A DNA stretch of 20,699 nt, taken from Pseudomonadota bacterium (GTDB lineage: Bacteria; Pseudomonadota; Gammaproteobacteria; Xanthomonadales; Rhodanobacteraceae). Made by a program: the position numbers and the translations under genes. The stretch is taken from assembly GCA_023430685.1 (NCBI GenBank), contig JAEYZH010000093.1, positions 1-20,699 on the forward strand, read 5' to 3'. Of this stretch, positions 6,498 to 14,185 are shown piece by piece; the first letter of the stretch is position 1, and the number at the start of each line of letters is the position of its first letter. The notes under the pieces are model-generated. The model had not been told where the DNA came from, made no database searches, and saw only the letters and a list, made by a program, of their open reading frames with translations.

Positions 6498-7685
6498 TCA
6501 TGCGATCACCGGTGTCGAGCGTGCCGCGACGGTGCGATCGCGACCCTCGCGCTTGGCCGCATACATCGCCGCATCGGCCTCTGCGAGCGCGTCGTCGAGG
6601 GATTGCGTCTGCGTGGCTTCGCAAACGCCGGCACTCAGCGTGAAGCGGATCTGCGCGCCATCGGTCGCGACCGTCGTCGCGCGGCAATGCGCGAGCACGG
6701 CTTCGGCGCGTGCGAGCGCCTGCTCGCGCCGCGCGCCGGGCATCGCGACGCAGAACTCCTCTCCTCCCATCCGCGCGACGAGGTCGGAAGGCGCGGCGAG
6801 TTCGCGCAGTCGATCGCCTAGCGCCTGCAGCACGCGGTCGCCCGCGGCATGGCCGTGCAGGTCGTTGATGCGCTTGAAGTGGTCGATGTCGAGCATGATG
6901 ACGCTCGCGGCGCCATCGCCGCCGCGCCAGCCGTGCGCGTGCTCGGCCGCGCGGAAGAATCCGCGCCGGTTGAGCAGGCCGGTCAGCCAGTCGACCATCG
7001 CGAGATCCTCGTTGCGTGCCGCGAGCATCGCGAACTGCAGGGCGAGGCAGGCGACCGCGAGCGCGAGCATGAACATCAGCGAGGCCACGCTGAACAGCAC
7101 GCGGTGGTAACCGATGTCGAGGCGTGCGGAGGTCGGCAGCAGGCCCGCGATGTTCGCGTACGACCACGCGAACACAGCCGCATAGACCAGTACGAGCACG
7201 CGCAACCGCCGGTAGATGCGCTCGATCTCGTGGCGCGGCGGCGTGCGCAGGCTGGCCTGCAGTGCGAGCAGGAACAGGAACTGGGCGAACGCTGTGGTCA
7301 GCACGCGCATGCGCGCATTCGGCCAAACGAATTCCCACGCGATCAGCCCGGCCGCGGGGATCGCGACCATCAGCAGCGCGATCCAGGTCTGTCGACTCTG
7401 CCGGCCGAATTCGCGAAAGCCCAGCAGGAAGCAGGCGCTCGCCGCGCCGAGCGCGAGATGGTTGCCGCTGGTCGCGAGCGATTCCCACTCCGAAGGCACG
7501 CGCATCGAGAACAGGAACAGCGAGATGCCGTTGAGCAGGAAGCCCGCCGCCCACAGCTGCGCGCCCTTGCCCTGCTCGTGTCCGGCGCCGACCCAGGCGA
7601 GCAGGCCCGCGAGCATGACCTGCATCAACGCGCGACTCGCCGCGAGTGTCGGGATATCGATCGGCAGGAACAGGGTTTCCGTCAT
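6498..7685 (-). CDS. Membrane-anchored GGDEF diguanylate cyclase
   Basis: This is a 395-residue protein. About seven hydrophobic segments occupy residues 13-220 (near 15-34, 43-62, 77-91, 103-121, 128-145, 163-182 and 197-221), forming a sensor of unrecognised type. A GGDEF domain follows from about 228: DWLTGLLNRRGF (232-243), LDIDHFKRINDLHGHAAGD (265-283) and active-site GGEEF (307-311), with the conserved YAAKREGRD near the end. It should make cyclic di-GMP from two GTP. The product-inhibition I-site (RxxD) is degenerate: residues 298-301 are A-P-S-D, so the Arg is missing. No EAL domain is present. The start at 7685 lacks a clear Shine-Dalgarno, so the exact N-terminus is uncertain. It diverges from the GST-like gene. 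Confidence 0.9.
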   Translation of the reverse strand: MTETLFLPIDIPTLAASRALMQVMLAGLLAWVGAGHEQGKGAQLWAAGFLLNGISLFLFSMRVPSEWESLATSGNHLALGAASACFLLGFREFGRQSRQTWIALLMVAIPAAGLIAWEFVWPNARMRVLTTAFAQFLFLLALQASLRTPPRHEIERIYRRLRVLVLVYAAVFAWSYANIAGLLPTSARLDIGYHRVLFSVASLMFMLALAVACLALQFAMLAARNEDLAMVDWLTGLLNRRGFFRAAEHAHGWRGGDGAASVIMLDIDHFKRINDLHGHAAGDRVLQALGDRLRELAAPSDLVARMGGEEFCVAMPGARREQALARAEAVLAHCRATTVATDGAQIRFTLSAGVCEATQTQSLDDALAEADAAMYAAKREGRDRTVAARSTPVIA

Positions 7686-7753
7686 CGCAGGCCTGCACGG
7701 GGCCCACGCCCCTCTGGTGCCACTATGCCATCGCGGCACGCGCCGGATGCGCG

Positions 7754-7773
7754 CGTTGGCTGAACAGCCAGCG
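7754..7773. promoter_or_regulatory. Palindrome in the GGDEF/GST divergent region
   Basis: CGTTGGCTG (7754-7762) and CAGCCAGCG (7765-7773) form a near-perfect inverted repeat, one G-T pair apart from perfect, around AA. It lies 69 bases before the GGDEF start and 100 bases before the GST start. It could be an operator for either gene. No partner regulator is evident, so this is only a candidate. Confidence 0.3.
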
Positions 7774-7872
7774 TCGTGGGCAACCGCGACCGGTGAAGGG
7801 GCCTCGGCGCGCGTTGTCGATTCCGGACGCGCCGGTTCGTCGCATGCATGCCAGATCCAGCCGGAGTCGCCG

Positions 7873-8523
7873 ATGGAACCCGTCATCACGGTCTTCGAAC
7901 ATTCGCCCGACGAGGGCAGGGGACTCGCGCGCGACATGCGCGTGCGCTGGGCACTCGAGGAAGCCGGCCAACCCTACGACGTGCGATGCGTTTCCTTCGA
8001 GGCGATGAAGCAGGCGCCGCACAGGGCGCGTCATCCGTTCGGGCAGATCCCGACGTTCGAGCAGGGCGATCTCGTGCTGTTCGAATCGGGTGCGATCGTG
8101 CTGCACGTGGCCGAGCAGGACGCGCACGCGCGCCTGCTTCCGCGCAACCCGCACGCGCGTGCGCGCGCGATCGCGTGGCTGTTCGCCGCACTCGACACCG
8201 TGGAGCCGCCGATCGTCGAACGCGAGCAGAGCGACTTCGTCGACCGCGGCCAGCCGTGGTACGAGGCACGCCTGCCGATGCTCGACGACCGCATCCGCAC
8301 CCGCCTGCGCGACCTCGAGACGCGACTCGAGGACGCCGACTGGCTGGACGGCGCATTCAGCGTCGGCGACCTCATGATGGTGACCGTGCTGCGCAGGCTC
8401 GAGGCGGACATGCTCGCGCAGTTCCCGAGCCTGGCGGCCTATGTCGCGCGTGGCGAAGCGCGCCCTGCGTGGCGACGCGCGTTCGATGCCCAGCTTGCGC
8501 TGTTCACCTCCCGCAACCAATGA
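7873..8523 (+). CDS. Glutathione S-transferase-like protein
   Basis: This is a 216-residue cytosolic protein. The N-terminal thioredoxin-fold half (residues 4-85) contains HPFGQIPTF (54-62), with the cis-Pro, and LFESGAI (69-75), whose Glu-Ser pair normally holds the glutathione gamma-glutamyl group. An all-helical C-terminal half follows, with the typical capping-box-like DWLDGAFSVGDLMMVTVLRR. The expected role is conjugation or reduction using glutathione; the substrate is unknown. The ATG at 7873 has GGAG upstream. The DUF4287 gene starts 26 bases after the stop, so the two are probably one operon. Confidence 0.9.
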   Translation: MEPVITVFEHSPDEGRGLARDMRVRWALEEAGQPYDVRCVSFEAMKQAPHRARHPFGQIPTFEQGDLVLFESGAIVLHVAEQDAHARLLPRNPHARARAIAWLFAALDTVEPPIVEREQSDFVDRGQPWYEARLPMLDDRIRTRLRDLETRLEDADWLDGAFSVGDLMMVTVLRRLEADMLAQFPSLAAYVARGEARPAWRRAFDAQLALFTSRNQ

Positions 8524-8549
8524 GCCCTGCGCTCGCGAAAGGAAACGTC

Positions 8550-8765
8550 ATGTCCACCGCACCGAAGGCGAAAGGCCCCGCTTCGTATTTCCCGTCGATC
8601 GAGAAGACCTACGGCAAGCCCGTCGAGCACTGGCTGGCGCTGCTGGCCTCGATGGATGATCGCAAGCACATGGAGATGGTCGCCGCGCTGAAGTCGGAGC
8701 ACAAGCTCGGCCACGGGCATGCGAATGCGCTGGTGGCCTACCATCGCGCGCAACGTGGCGATTGA
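8550..8765 (+). CDS. DUF4287 small protein
   Basis: This 71-residue soluble protein is preceded by AAAGGAAA. It matches the DUF4287 family: SYFPSIEKTYGKPVEHWLAL near the N-terminus, a middle helix with HMEMVAALKSEHKLGHGHANALVAYHRA, and a short basic tail. The family is small, helical and of unknown function. It can stand alone, as here, or be fused to DUF5655. It sits 26 bases downstream of the GST-like gene, so co-expression is likely, but no functional link is known to me. Confidence 0.88.
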   Translation: MSTAPKAKGPASYFPSIEKTYGKPVEHWLALLASMDDRKHMEMVAALKSEHKLGHGHANALVAYHRAQRGD

Positions 8766-8815
8766 CGCGCGCAACCGCCTGCGAACGGTGGCGTCGGCGT
8801 CCGCGTCGCCCCGGT

Positions 8816-10030
8816 TCAGCGCTTCGCGGCATCCCCGGGCCTGCGAGGTTCGGCGGCAGCGCCGGTTGCCGTGGCTGCCTGCGGCGCGCCGGGGCGCTGA
8901 GCTTCGAACTGTCGCACCCAGAAACCGCTGACGATCTCGTTGAGCCGGTTGCTCTCGCCGTTCAACAGCACCACGAGCCCGCGTTGCAGCCTGGGCGAAT
9001 AGCTGATGGTGCCGACGTAGCCGCGGACCCAGCCCGAGTGCAGCACGAGGGTGTCGTCGCCGATGCGATAGATGCGCCAGCCGAGCCCGTAGTGCGCGCT
9101 GGCCAGCACGTCCTTCCAGTACCGGTGGCCCATGTCCTTGGGCGTCGACACGCGCGGCGTCGTCAGCGCGTCGACCTGCGCGGGATCGATCACCTGCGGA
9201 TAGCGCCCCATCTGCGCGAGCGTCCACTGCGCAAGATCGAGCACGCTCGCGTTGATGCCGGCCGCGGCCGCGAGCTGGTAGTAATCGTTGGTGACGTCCA
9301 CGCGGCGCCAGGTTTCGCCCTTGCGCGCGTGCGGCAGTGCATGGTCGGGCGACGCGAACAACGCCTCGCGACCAAATGATGCCGTGCGCATCGCGAGCGG
9401 CGTGAAGATGCGTTCGGCGACCTGCGCCGCGTAGTCCTTGCCGCCGGCCTGCTCGATCGCCTGCGCCGACAATGCGTAAAGGATGTTCTGGTAGCCGTAG
9501 CAGCGCCCGGGCGCGCAGCCGGGCGCCAGCGTGCGAAATTGCGGCAGGATGCGATCGAGCGGCTGGCCGGCGTCGACGAGATTGTCGAACGCATTCGGCA
9601 CGAGACCACTCGACTGGCCGAGGATGTGCTGCAGCTGCAAGCCGCGTTGCGCATCGCCGCGCAGCCTGAACGCCGGCGCGAACTCGGCGATCGGCTGGTT
9701 CCAGCGAAGCTTCCCTTCGTCGACGAGGATCGCCGCGAGCCCCGCCGCGAACGTCTTGGACAGTGACGCGATGCGGAACACCGTGCCCGGACCGACCGGC
9801 TGCGGATCGTCCAGCGCGCGCACGCCATGCGCACCGGTGCGCGCGACCTCGCCATCGGCGATGATCGCCCAGGCGCCACCCGGAATGCCGGCGTCGTCGA
9901 GGATCGCATCGAACGACGCATCGAAGCCCGCGCCGACGCCCGATGGATCAGGCGACGCGGGCAAGGCGGTGGTGAGCGGGAGCAGGGCAGTGAGCCCGAT
10001 CAGCAGGCAGGTAAAGAGAGCGGTGCGCAT
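8816..10030 (-). CDS. Exported serine beta-lactamase-like hydrolase (class C / S12 fold)
   Basis: This is a 404-residue protein with a signal peptide (MRTALFTCLLIGLTALLPLTTALPAS). The catalytic motifs of the beta-lactamase/penicillin-binding superfamily are all present: SxxK as S89-L-S-K92 in FRIASLSKTF, YxN as Y180-Q-N182, and the third-box HSG at 331-333. The two cysteines at 172 and 177 could form a disulfide. Such proteins are often esterases, D-aminopeptidases or of unknown role, so resistance should not be assumed. The final 25 residues are a low-complexity Ala/Pro tail. Two in-frame ATGs (10030, 10039) are possible and neither has a good ribosome site; I use 10030 because the signal peptide starts there. 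It diverges from the hydroxylase gene. Confidence 0.9.
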   Translation of the reverse strand: MRTALFTCLLIGLTALLPLTTALPASPDPSGVGAGFDASFDAILDDAGIPGGAWAIIADGEVARTGAHGVRALDDPQPVGPGTVFRIASLSKTFAAGLAAILVDEGKLRWNQPIAEFAPAFRLRGDAQRGLQLQHILGQSSGLVPNAFDNLVDAGQPLDRILPQFRTLAPGCAPGRCYGYQNILYALSAQAIEQAGGKDYAAQVAERIFTPLAMRTASFGREALFASPDHALPHARKGETWRRVDVTNDYYQLAAAAGINASVLDLAQWTLAQMGRYPQVIDPAQVDALTTPRVSTPKDMGHRYWKDVLASAHYGLGWRIYRIGDDTLVLHSGWVRGYVGTISYSPRLQRGLVVLLNGESNRLNEIVSGFWVRQFEAQRPGAPQAATATGAAAEPRRPGDAAKR

Positions 10031-10215
10031 CGGCGGCATCGGGGGTCGTGATCGGCGCGTCGGGGACGCAATCCGCGAGCGTAGCCGATCCGTTGCGGCA
10101 GCCCGCGATCGAATCCCGCATCCGCGCCATCGCGTGCCGATGCGCCGAGGCGGTTGCACCGCATGGCTCGAGCATCGACCATGTCGCCTTTCCCTGCATC
10201 CGGAACCCGCGCCTC

Positions 10216-11019
10216 GTGAATCCAGCCCGAACCTGGGTCCCGCCGCCGTTTTCGCGGCTGCCGCTGCGCTTCGATGTCGACGCGTTGCGTGGTGCCCTCG
10301 CGCTGCTTCCGAGCGACGCCTGGCGCCCGCATTTCAACACCGGTTACTACGAAGGCGACTGGAGCGGAATCGCGTTGCGTGCGCACGACGATGCATTCAC
10401 GCCGCTTGCGCCCGGCCAGGGCGAGGCGCGACCGACCGCGCATTGCGACGCATTCTGGCAAGCGCAACTGGCCCGCCTCGACACCGCGCTGCACAGCGCG
10501 CGCCTGCTGCGCCTCGGCCCTGGCGGGCGCATCCGCGAGCATCGCGACTACGATCTCGGCGGCGACGATGGCGACCTGCGCATCCACGTTCCGATCGTTA
10601 CCGACGAGCGCGTCGATTTCCTGCTCGACGGCCGCAAGGTGCCGATGCAGGCCGGCGAATGCTGGTTCCTCGACCTGTCGAGGCCGCATCGCGTCGAGAA
10701 CCACGGCGGGCTCGCGCGCATCCATCTCGTCGTCGATTGCGCGCGCTCGCCGTGGATCGAGGCGCAGATCGATGCAGGCCTCGCCGACACGCCGCCGAGC
10801 CAGCCGAGCCGCGGCAGCGAAGCATTCGCTGCGTTTCGCGCACACGTCCATGCGCATCCGGCACTCGAGGATGAGCTCGCCACGCTGACCGACACCGAAG
10901 CATTCCTCGACGCCGTGCTTGCATCGGCGAGTGAAGCGGGATTCGGCTTCGAGCGCGAAGAAGTGCGCGTCGCGATGGCGCAGGCGCGGCGCGACTGGGT
11001 CCGGCAATGGCGGGCCTGA
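10216..11019 (+). CDS. Aspartyl/asparaginyl beta-hydroxylase with C-terminal Nif11-like domain
   Basis: This is a 267-residue Fe(II)/2-oxoglutarate dioxygenase. Residues 25-178 match the Asp/Asn beta-hydroxylase family: the HxD-like H109-R-D111 (REHRDYD), distal His158 in DLSRPHRV, and Arg168 in ARIHLVVD, which should bind 2-oxoglutarate. Residues 201-255 (EAFAAFRAHVHAHPALEDEL, then about 13 residues, then ASEAGFGFEREEV) resemble the Nif11 domain. That domain normally forms the leader of ribosomal peptide precursors or occurs in nitrogen-fixation loci. I chose the GTG start at 10216 because family similarity begins shortly after it and no in-frame ATG lies nearer; the ribosome site is weak. 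Its end overlaps the sulfotransferase start by 13 bases, implying translational coupling. The hydroxylated substrate is unknown. Confidence 0.85.
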   Translation: MNPARTWVPPPFSRLPLRFDVDALRGALALLPSDAWRPHFNTGYYEGDWSGIALRAHDDAFTPLAPGQGEARPTAHCDAFWQAQLARLDTALHSARLLRLGPGGRIREHRDYDLGGDDGDLRIHVPIVTDERVDFLLDGRKVPMQAGECWFLDLSRPHRVENHGGLARIHLVVDCARSPWIEAQIDAGLADTPPSQPSRGSEAFAAFRAHVHAHPALEDELATLTDTEAFLDAVLASASEAGFGFEREEVRVAMAQARRDWVRQWRA

Positions 11020-12044
11020 ACCAGGCAACGCACGACTGGAGCGACTGGCTGCCGATCCGGGTGTCGCGGTCGGATCGCGAATGGGCGATCGACTGGTGCC
11101 GCTTCGGCCAGCAACCATTGTGCGAGCCGTTCTTCCGCGACAGCGTCGAGGTCGCACTGCGTCGTCCGTTCAACCTCGCATTCGGAAGGCGGACCGGCTT
11201 CGATGCCCTGCTCGAGTGGCAGGCACGCAGCCCCGGGCTCGCGCCGACTGCATTCGTGCTGCACGCATCACGCTGCGGCTCCACGCTGCTCGCGCAGGTG
11301 CTCGCGGGACTGGGGAGCCACGTCGTGTTGTCCGAGCCCCCGCCGCTCGACGCGGTATTGCGCGCGCATCACGGCGATTCCTCGGTCGCCGATACGCAGC
11401 CGGCCTGGATCGCGGCGCTGCTCTCCGCCTGGGGCCAGCGCCGGCGCGGAACCGAACGCGCGCTCGTGGCCAAGCTCGATGCCTGGAACATCTTCGAGCT
11501 GTCGCTGTTGCGCCGCGCATTCCCCGATACGCCATGGATCTACCTCTACCGCGATCCGCTCGCGATCGTCGCATCGCATCTCGAAGAACCCGGTCGACAC
11601 ATGGTGCCGGGTCTCATCGGCGCATCGCCGCTCGCGATGGCGATGGACGAACACGCGATGGTGTCGCGCGCCGAGTACGTCGCACGCGTGACCGGTCTCC
11701 TGCTCTCAACCGGACTTGAACAGTGCGCGACGCACGGCGGCATAGCCGCGAACTACGACGAACTGCCCGAAGCGATCGGTGGCCGTCTCGCCGGCGTGCT
11801 CGGACTCGATGCCTCCGATGCGGCACGCGCGCGCAGCGGTCTGCAGCGCCACTCCAAGCGCCCGCGCGAAGCGTTCGAGTCGGACGACCTGCGCAAGCGC
11901 GAAGCGGTAGGCGAGCCCGTGCGCGAACAGGTGGCGCGGTGGGCGATGCCGCCATACCTCGCGCTGGAACGGTTGCGGGCGCAGCAGCGCGCGTGCAGCG
12001 AACTTCACGCCGGGGGTTCCACGCGCTTGGCGCCGCCGATGTAG
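11007..12044 (+). CDS. Sulfotransferase-like protein
   Basis: This is a 345-residue protein with the two PAPS-binding signatures of sulfotransferases. The 5'-phosphosulfate loop is HASRCGSTLLAQVL (86-99) and the 3'-phosphate site is YRDPLAIVAS (181-190, with R182 and S190). It is expected to transfer a sulfuryl group from PAPS to a hydroxyl or amine acceptor, which is unknown. It may instead be a non-catalytic P-loop relative. The ATG lies inside the last codons of the hydroxylase (ATGGCGGGCCTGA), so the two are translated from one message. This suggests that the hydroxyl installed by the first enzyme, or the same protein, is the sulfation target (inference). The 3' end overlaps the convergent LysR gene by 40 bases. 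Confidence 0.85.
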   Translation: MAGLNQATHDWSDWLPIRVSRSDREWAIDWCRFGQQPLCEPFFRDSVEVALRRPFNLAFGRRTGFDALLEWQARSPGLAPTAFVLHASRCGSTLLAQVLAGLGSHVVLSEPPPLDAVLRAHHGDSSVADTQPAWIAALLSAWGQRRRGTERALVAKLDAWNIFELSLLRRAFPDTPWIYLYRDPLAIVASHLEEPGRHMVPGLIGASPLAMAMDEHAMVSRAEYVARVTGLLLSTGLEQCATHGGIAANYDELPEAIGGRLAGVLGLDASDAARARSGLQRHSKRPREAFESDDLRKREAVGEPVREQVARWAMPPYLALERLRAQQRACSELHAGGSTRLAPPM

Positions 12045-12949
12045 CGAGCCGCGGCGATCCGGTCGCGCTCCGCCTCCGCTCGCACCCAGTCGCCAAACCT
12101 GGCGATCTTGGCGCTGTCGTGGCGCGCGACGGGAAAGACGAACCAGAATGATCGGCCATCCGAGGCAACGAGGTCGTGGGCGGGTACCAGCCGTCCGGCC
12201 TTGATCTCGTCGTGGAACAGGATCGGTGATCCGATCGCGATGCCGTGGCCGGCGACGGCGGCCGCGATATCGAGGTACTCGGCCGACAGATGGGTGCCGA
12301 AACGTCCGGCCAGTTCGACATGGCTGAAACCGAGCGCGCGGTACCAGAGCATCCACCAGTCGCTACGGCCGAGCAGCGGCACATGCAGCGGGCGATCGGG
12401 ATCGGCGATGCCTCCGGCTGCGGCCTTGAGCTCCGGCGCGCACAGCGGCATGAAGAGGCTCGGGAACAACTCGATCGCGCACAGTCCGGGCCAGCGACCG
12501 TGCCCGTTGCGGATCGCGACGTCGAAGCGCCCCGCGCCGAGATCCTGCGCTTCGGGCGACAGGTCGATGTCGAGCGCGATGTCAGGGTGCTTGTTGCGGA
12601 ACCGCCCGAGCTTCGGCGTGAGCCAGCTCGTCCCGAGCGTCGGCAACGTCGTCAGGGAAAGCCGTGCTTCGTCCGCGCTGGCGGCCAGCATGAAGCTGGC
12701 GCGCAGTGCTGCAAACGCGTTGGTCGCCTCCTGCGCGACGAGCTTGCCCGACGCCGTGAGCTCGACGCGCTGTGCATGTCGCACGAACAGGCGCAGGCCG
12801 GTCTGTTGTTCGAGGCGCCGCACGTGGTAGCTCACCGAGACCGACGTGGTATCGAGCTCCTGCGCGGCCTTCGCGAAACTGCCGAGGCGCGCCGCGGCTT
12901 CGAAGGCCCGGATGGCGACGAGCGAAGGTAACCGGGGCGGTCCGAGCAT
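12005..12949 (-). CDS. LysR-family transcriptional regulator (GcvA-like)
   Basis: This 314-residue protein has an N-terminal winged helix (residues 5-64: LVAIRAFEAAARLGSFAKAA, then TSVSVSYHVRRLEQQTGLRLF) and a periplasmic-binding-protein-like effector domain (about 95-300). The pattern LPTLGTSWLTPKLGRFRNKHPDIAL is typical of the GcvA/AmpR-like subgroup. The ligand cannot be inferred. It diverges from the Tat-exported protein gene across 102 bases, the usual arrangement for a LysR regulator and its target. Its 3' end overlaps the sulfotransferase gene on the other strand, so it could also influence that operon by antisense transcription. The start at 12949 has only a weak GGA upstream. Confidence 0.92.
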   Translation of the reverse strand: MLGPPRLPSLVAIRAFEAAARLGSFAKAAQELDTTSVSVSYHVRRLEQQTGLRLFVRHAQRVELTASGKLVAQEATNAFAALRASFMLAASADEARLSLTTLPTLGTSWLTPKLGRFRNKHPDIALDIDLSPEAQDLGAGRFDVAIRNGHGRWPGLCAIELFPSLFMPLCAPELKAAAGGIADPDRPLHVPLLGRSDWWMLWYRALGFSHVELAGRFGTHLSAEYLDIAAAVAGHGIAIGSPILFHDEIKAGRLVPAHDLVASDGRSFWFVFPVARHDSAKIARFGDWVRAEAERDRIAAARYIGGAKRVEPPA

Positions 12950-12974
12950 AAGTCCGGCTTAGCCTGAGGGTCCA

Positions 12975-12984
12975 CATTCGAATG
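12975..12984. promoter_or_regulatory. Candidate LysR operator
   Basis: CATTCGAATG is a perfect 10-bp palindrome, located 25 bases upstream of the LysR start and 67 bases before the divergent Tat-protein start. Its A/T core stands out in a GC-rich spacer. The position fits a LysR recognition site, but the T-N11-A form is not clear. Confidence 0.35.
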
Positions 12985-13051
12985 GTCAATGCCCGTGGCG
13001 CCGCCGATCATGCGCGTGCATCTTCGCGCAGCCACCGAACGGATCTCTCCG

Positions 13052-14164
13052 ATGACTCGCCAGACCATGGGTCCATTTTCCCGCCGCACGTTCATCAAGG
13101 CGCTGACGATGGCCGGCGGAGGGGCGGCGCTCGGCCTGCCCGCGTGGGCAGCGGCCCGAACGGCCTTGCACGGCGCAGGCGCAGGGGCCGCCGGCAGCGA
13201 CCCGCACTCGCGCGACTGGAGCTGGCTGGTCGGGAATTGGGATGTCCGGCACAGCCGCCTCAAGGAGCGGTTGGTTGGGGATACCCGCTGGGAGGCGTTT
13301 CCCGGAAAGAGCGCGCTCTGGCTTGTGATGGGAGGACTCGGAACGGTCGACGACAACATCCTCGACCTGCCGGGCGGCTCCTATCGCGGACTCACGCTTC
13401 GCGCATTTGATCCTGCAAGCGGCAAGTGGGCGATCTGGTGGCTCGACGGGCGCAAGCCCGCGAGGCTGGACCCGCCCGTACTCGGCACGTTCGATCGCGA
13501 CGTCGGCACGTTCATCGGGCGCGACACCTACAAGGGCCGGCCCATCACGATGCGGTTTCGCTGGCGCGACATCCACGGCGCGCGTCCGTGGTGGGAACAG
13601 GCGTTTTCCACCGACGAAGGCGAGACCTGGGAGGTGAACTGGCGAAACTACTTCACGCGCACGTCCGCCGAGCCGTCATCGCTCGCGATGCTGGCGGACA
13701 AGCCGCGCGATTTCGATTTCCTCGTCGGAAGCTGGCAGGTGCAGCATCGCCGTCTCCGGCATCGACTGGCCGGCAGCGACGAGTGGGACCGCTTCGATGG
13801 CACCTTGGTCAACTGGCCGGTGCTGGGCGGGAAAGGCAACGTCGGCGACAACGTCATGAACCTTCCGAGCGGAACGGTGCGCGGCGTCGGGTTCCGCTCG
13901 TTCGACGCCGACAGCAGGCAATGGAACGGCTGGTGGATCGACAGCCGTTCGCCGTCGACGATCGGCCCGCCGGAAGTGGGCGGCTTCGCCGGCGGCGTCG
14001 GCACCTTTTACGGCGACGACACGCTCGACGGTCGGCCGGTGAAGTCGCGCGTGGTCTGGTCGCACATCACCGCGAAGTCGCTGCGCTGGGAGCAGTGGGC
14101 CTCGGCCGACGGCGGAGCGACTTGGGAGGCGAACTGGGTCAGCGAGCTGGTGCGAAAGGAATAG
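13052..14164 (+). CDS. Tat-exported protein with two tandem lipocalin-like domains
   Basis: This is a 370-residue protein. The N-terminus carries a twin-arginine signal (S10-R-R-T-F-I-K, hydrophobic run, cut near AWA-A at 31-34), so it should be exported folded. The rest is an internal duplication of about 150 residues: copy 1 (55-205) and copy 2 (about 215-370). Shared landmarks in order are DWSWLVGNWDVRHSRL / DFDFLVGSWQVQHRRL, DDNILDLPGG / GDNVMNLPSG, W-W-D, GTFIGRDTYKGRP / GTFYGDDTLDGRP, and GETWEVNWRNY / GATWEANWVSE. The pattern resembles DUF1579-type, probably lipocalin-like, barrels. No catalytic motif is visible. An upstream in-frame ATG (12989) would place 21 unrelated residues before the signal. 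LysR control is likely. Confidence 0.85.
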   Translation: MTRQTMGPFSRRTFIKALTMAGGGAALGLPAWAAARTALHGAGAGAAGSDPHSRDWSWLVGNWDVRHSRLKERLVGDTRWEAFPGKSALWLVMGGLGTVDDNILDLPGGSYRGLTLRAFDPASGKWAIWWLDGRKPARLDPPVLGTFDRDVGTFIGRDTYKGRPITMRFRWRDIHGARPWWEQAFSTDEGETWEVNWRNYFTRTSAEPSSLAMLADKPRDFDFLVGSWQVQHRRLRHRLAGSDEWDRFDGTLVNWPVLGGKGNVGDNVMNLPSGTVRGVGFRSFDADSRQWNGWWIDSRSPSTIGPPEVGGFAGGVGTFYGDDTLDGRPVKSRVVWSHITAKSLRWEQWASADGGATWEANWVSELVRKE

Positions 14165-14185
14165 CAGACGACTGCGACGGTGCAG

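Noticed and set aside
6412..7707. Long minus-strand frame joining tspO to upstream sequence as one 598-residue protein
   Set aside because: Upstream of 6411 it overlaps the GGDEF gene in another frame and reads as Arg-rich noise. TspO proteins are about 160 residues.
8816..10030. Antibiotic-resistance beta-lactamase
   Set aside because: The catalytic motifs are shared by esterases and peptidases of the same fold, and nothing in the context indicates resistance.
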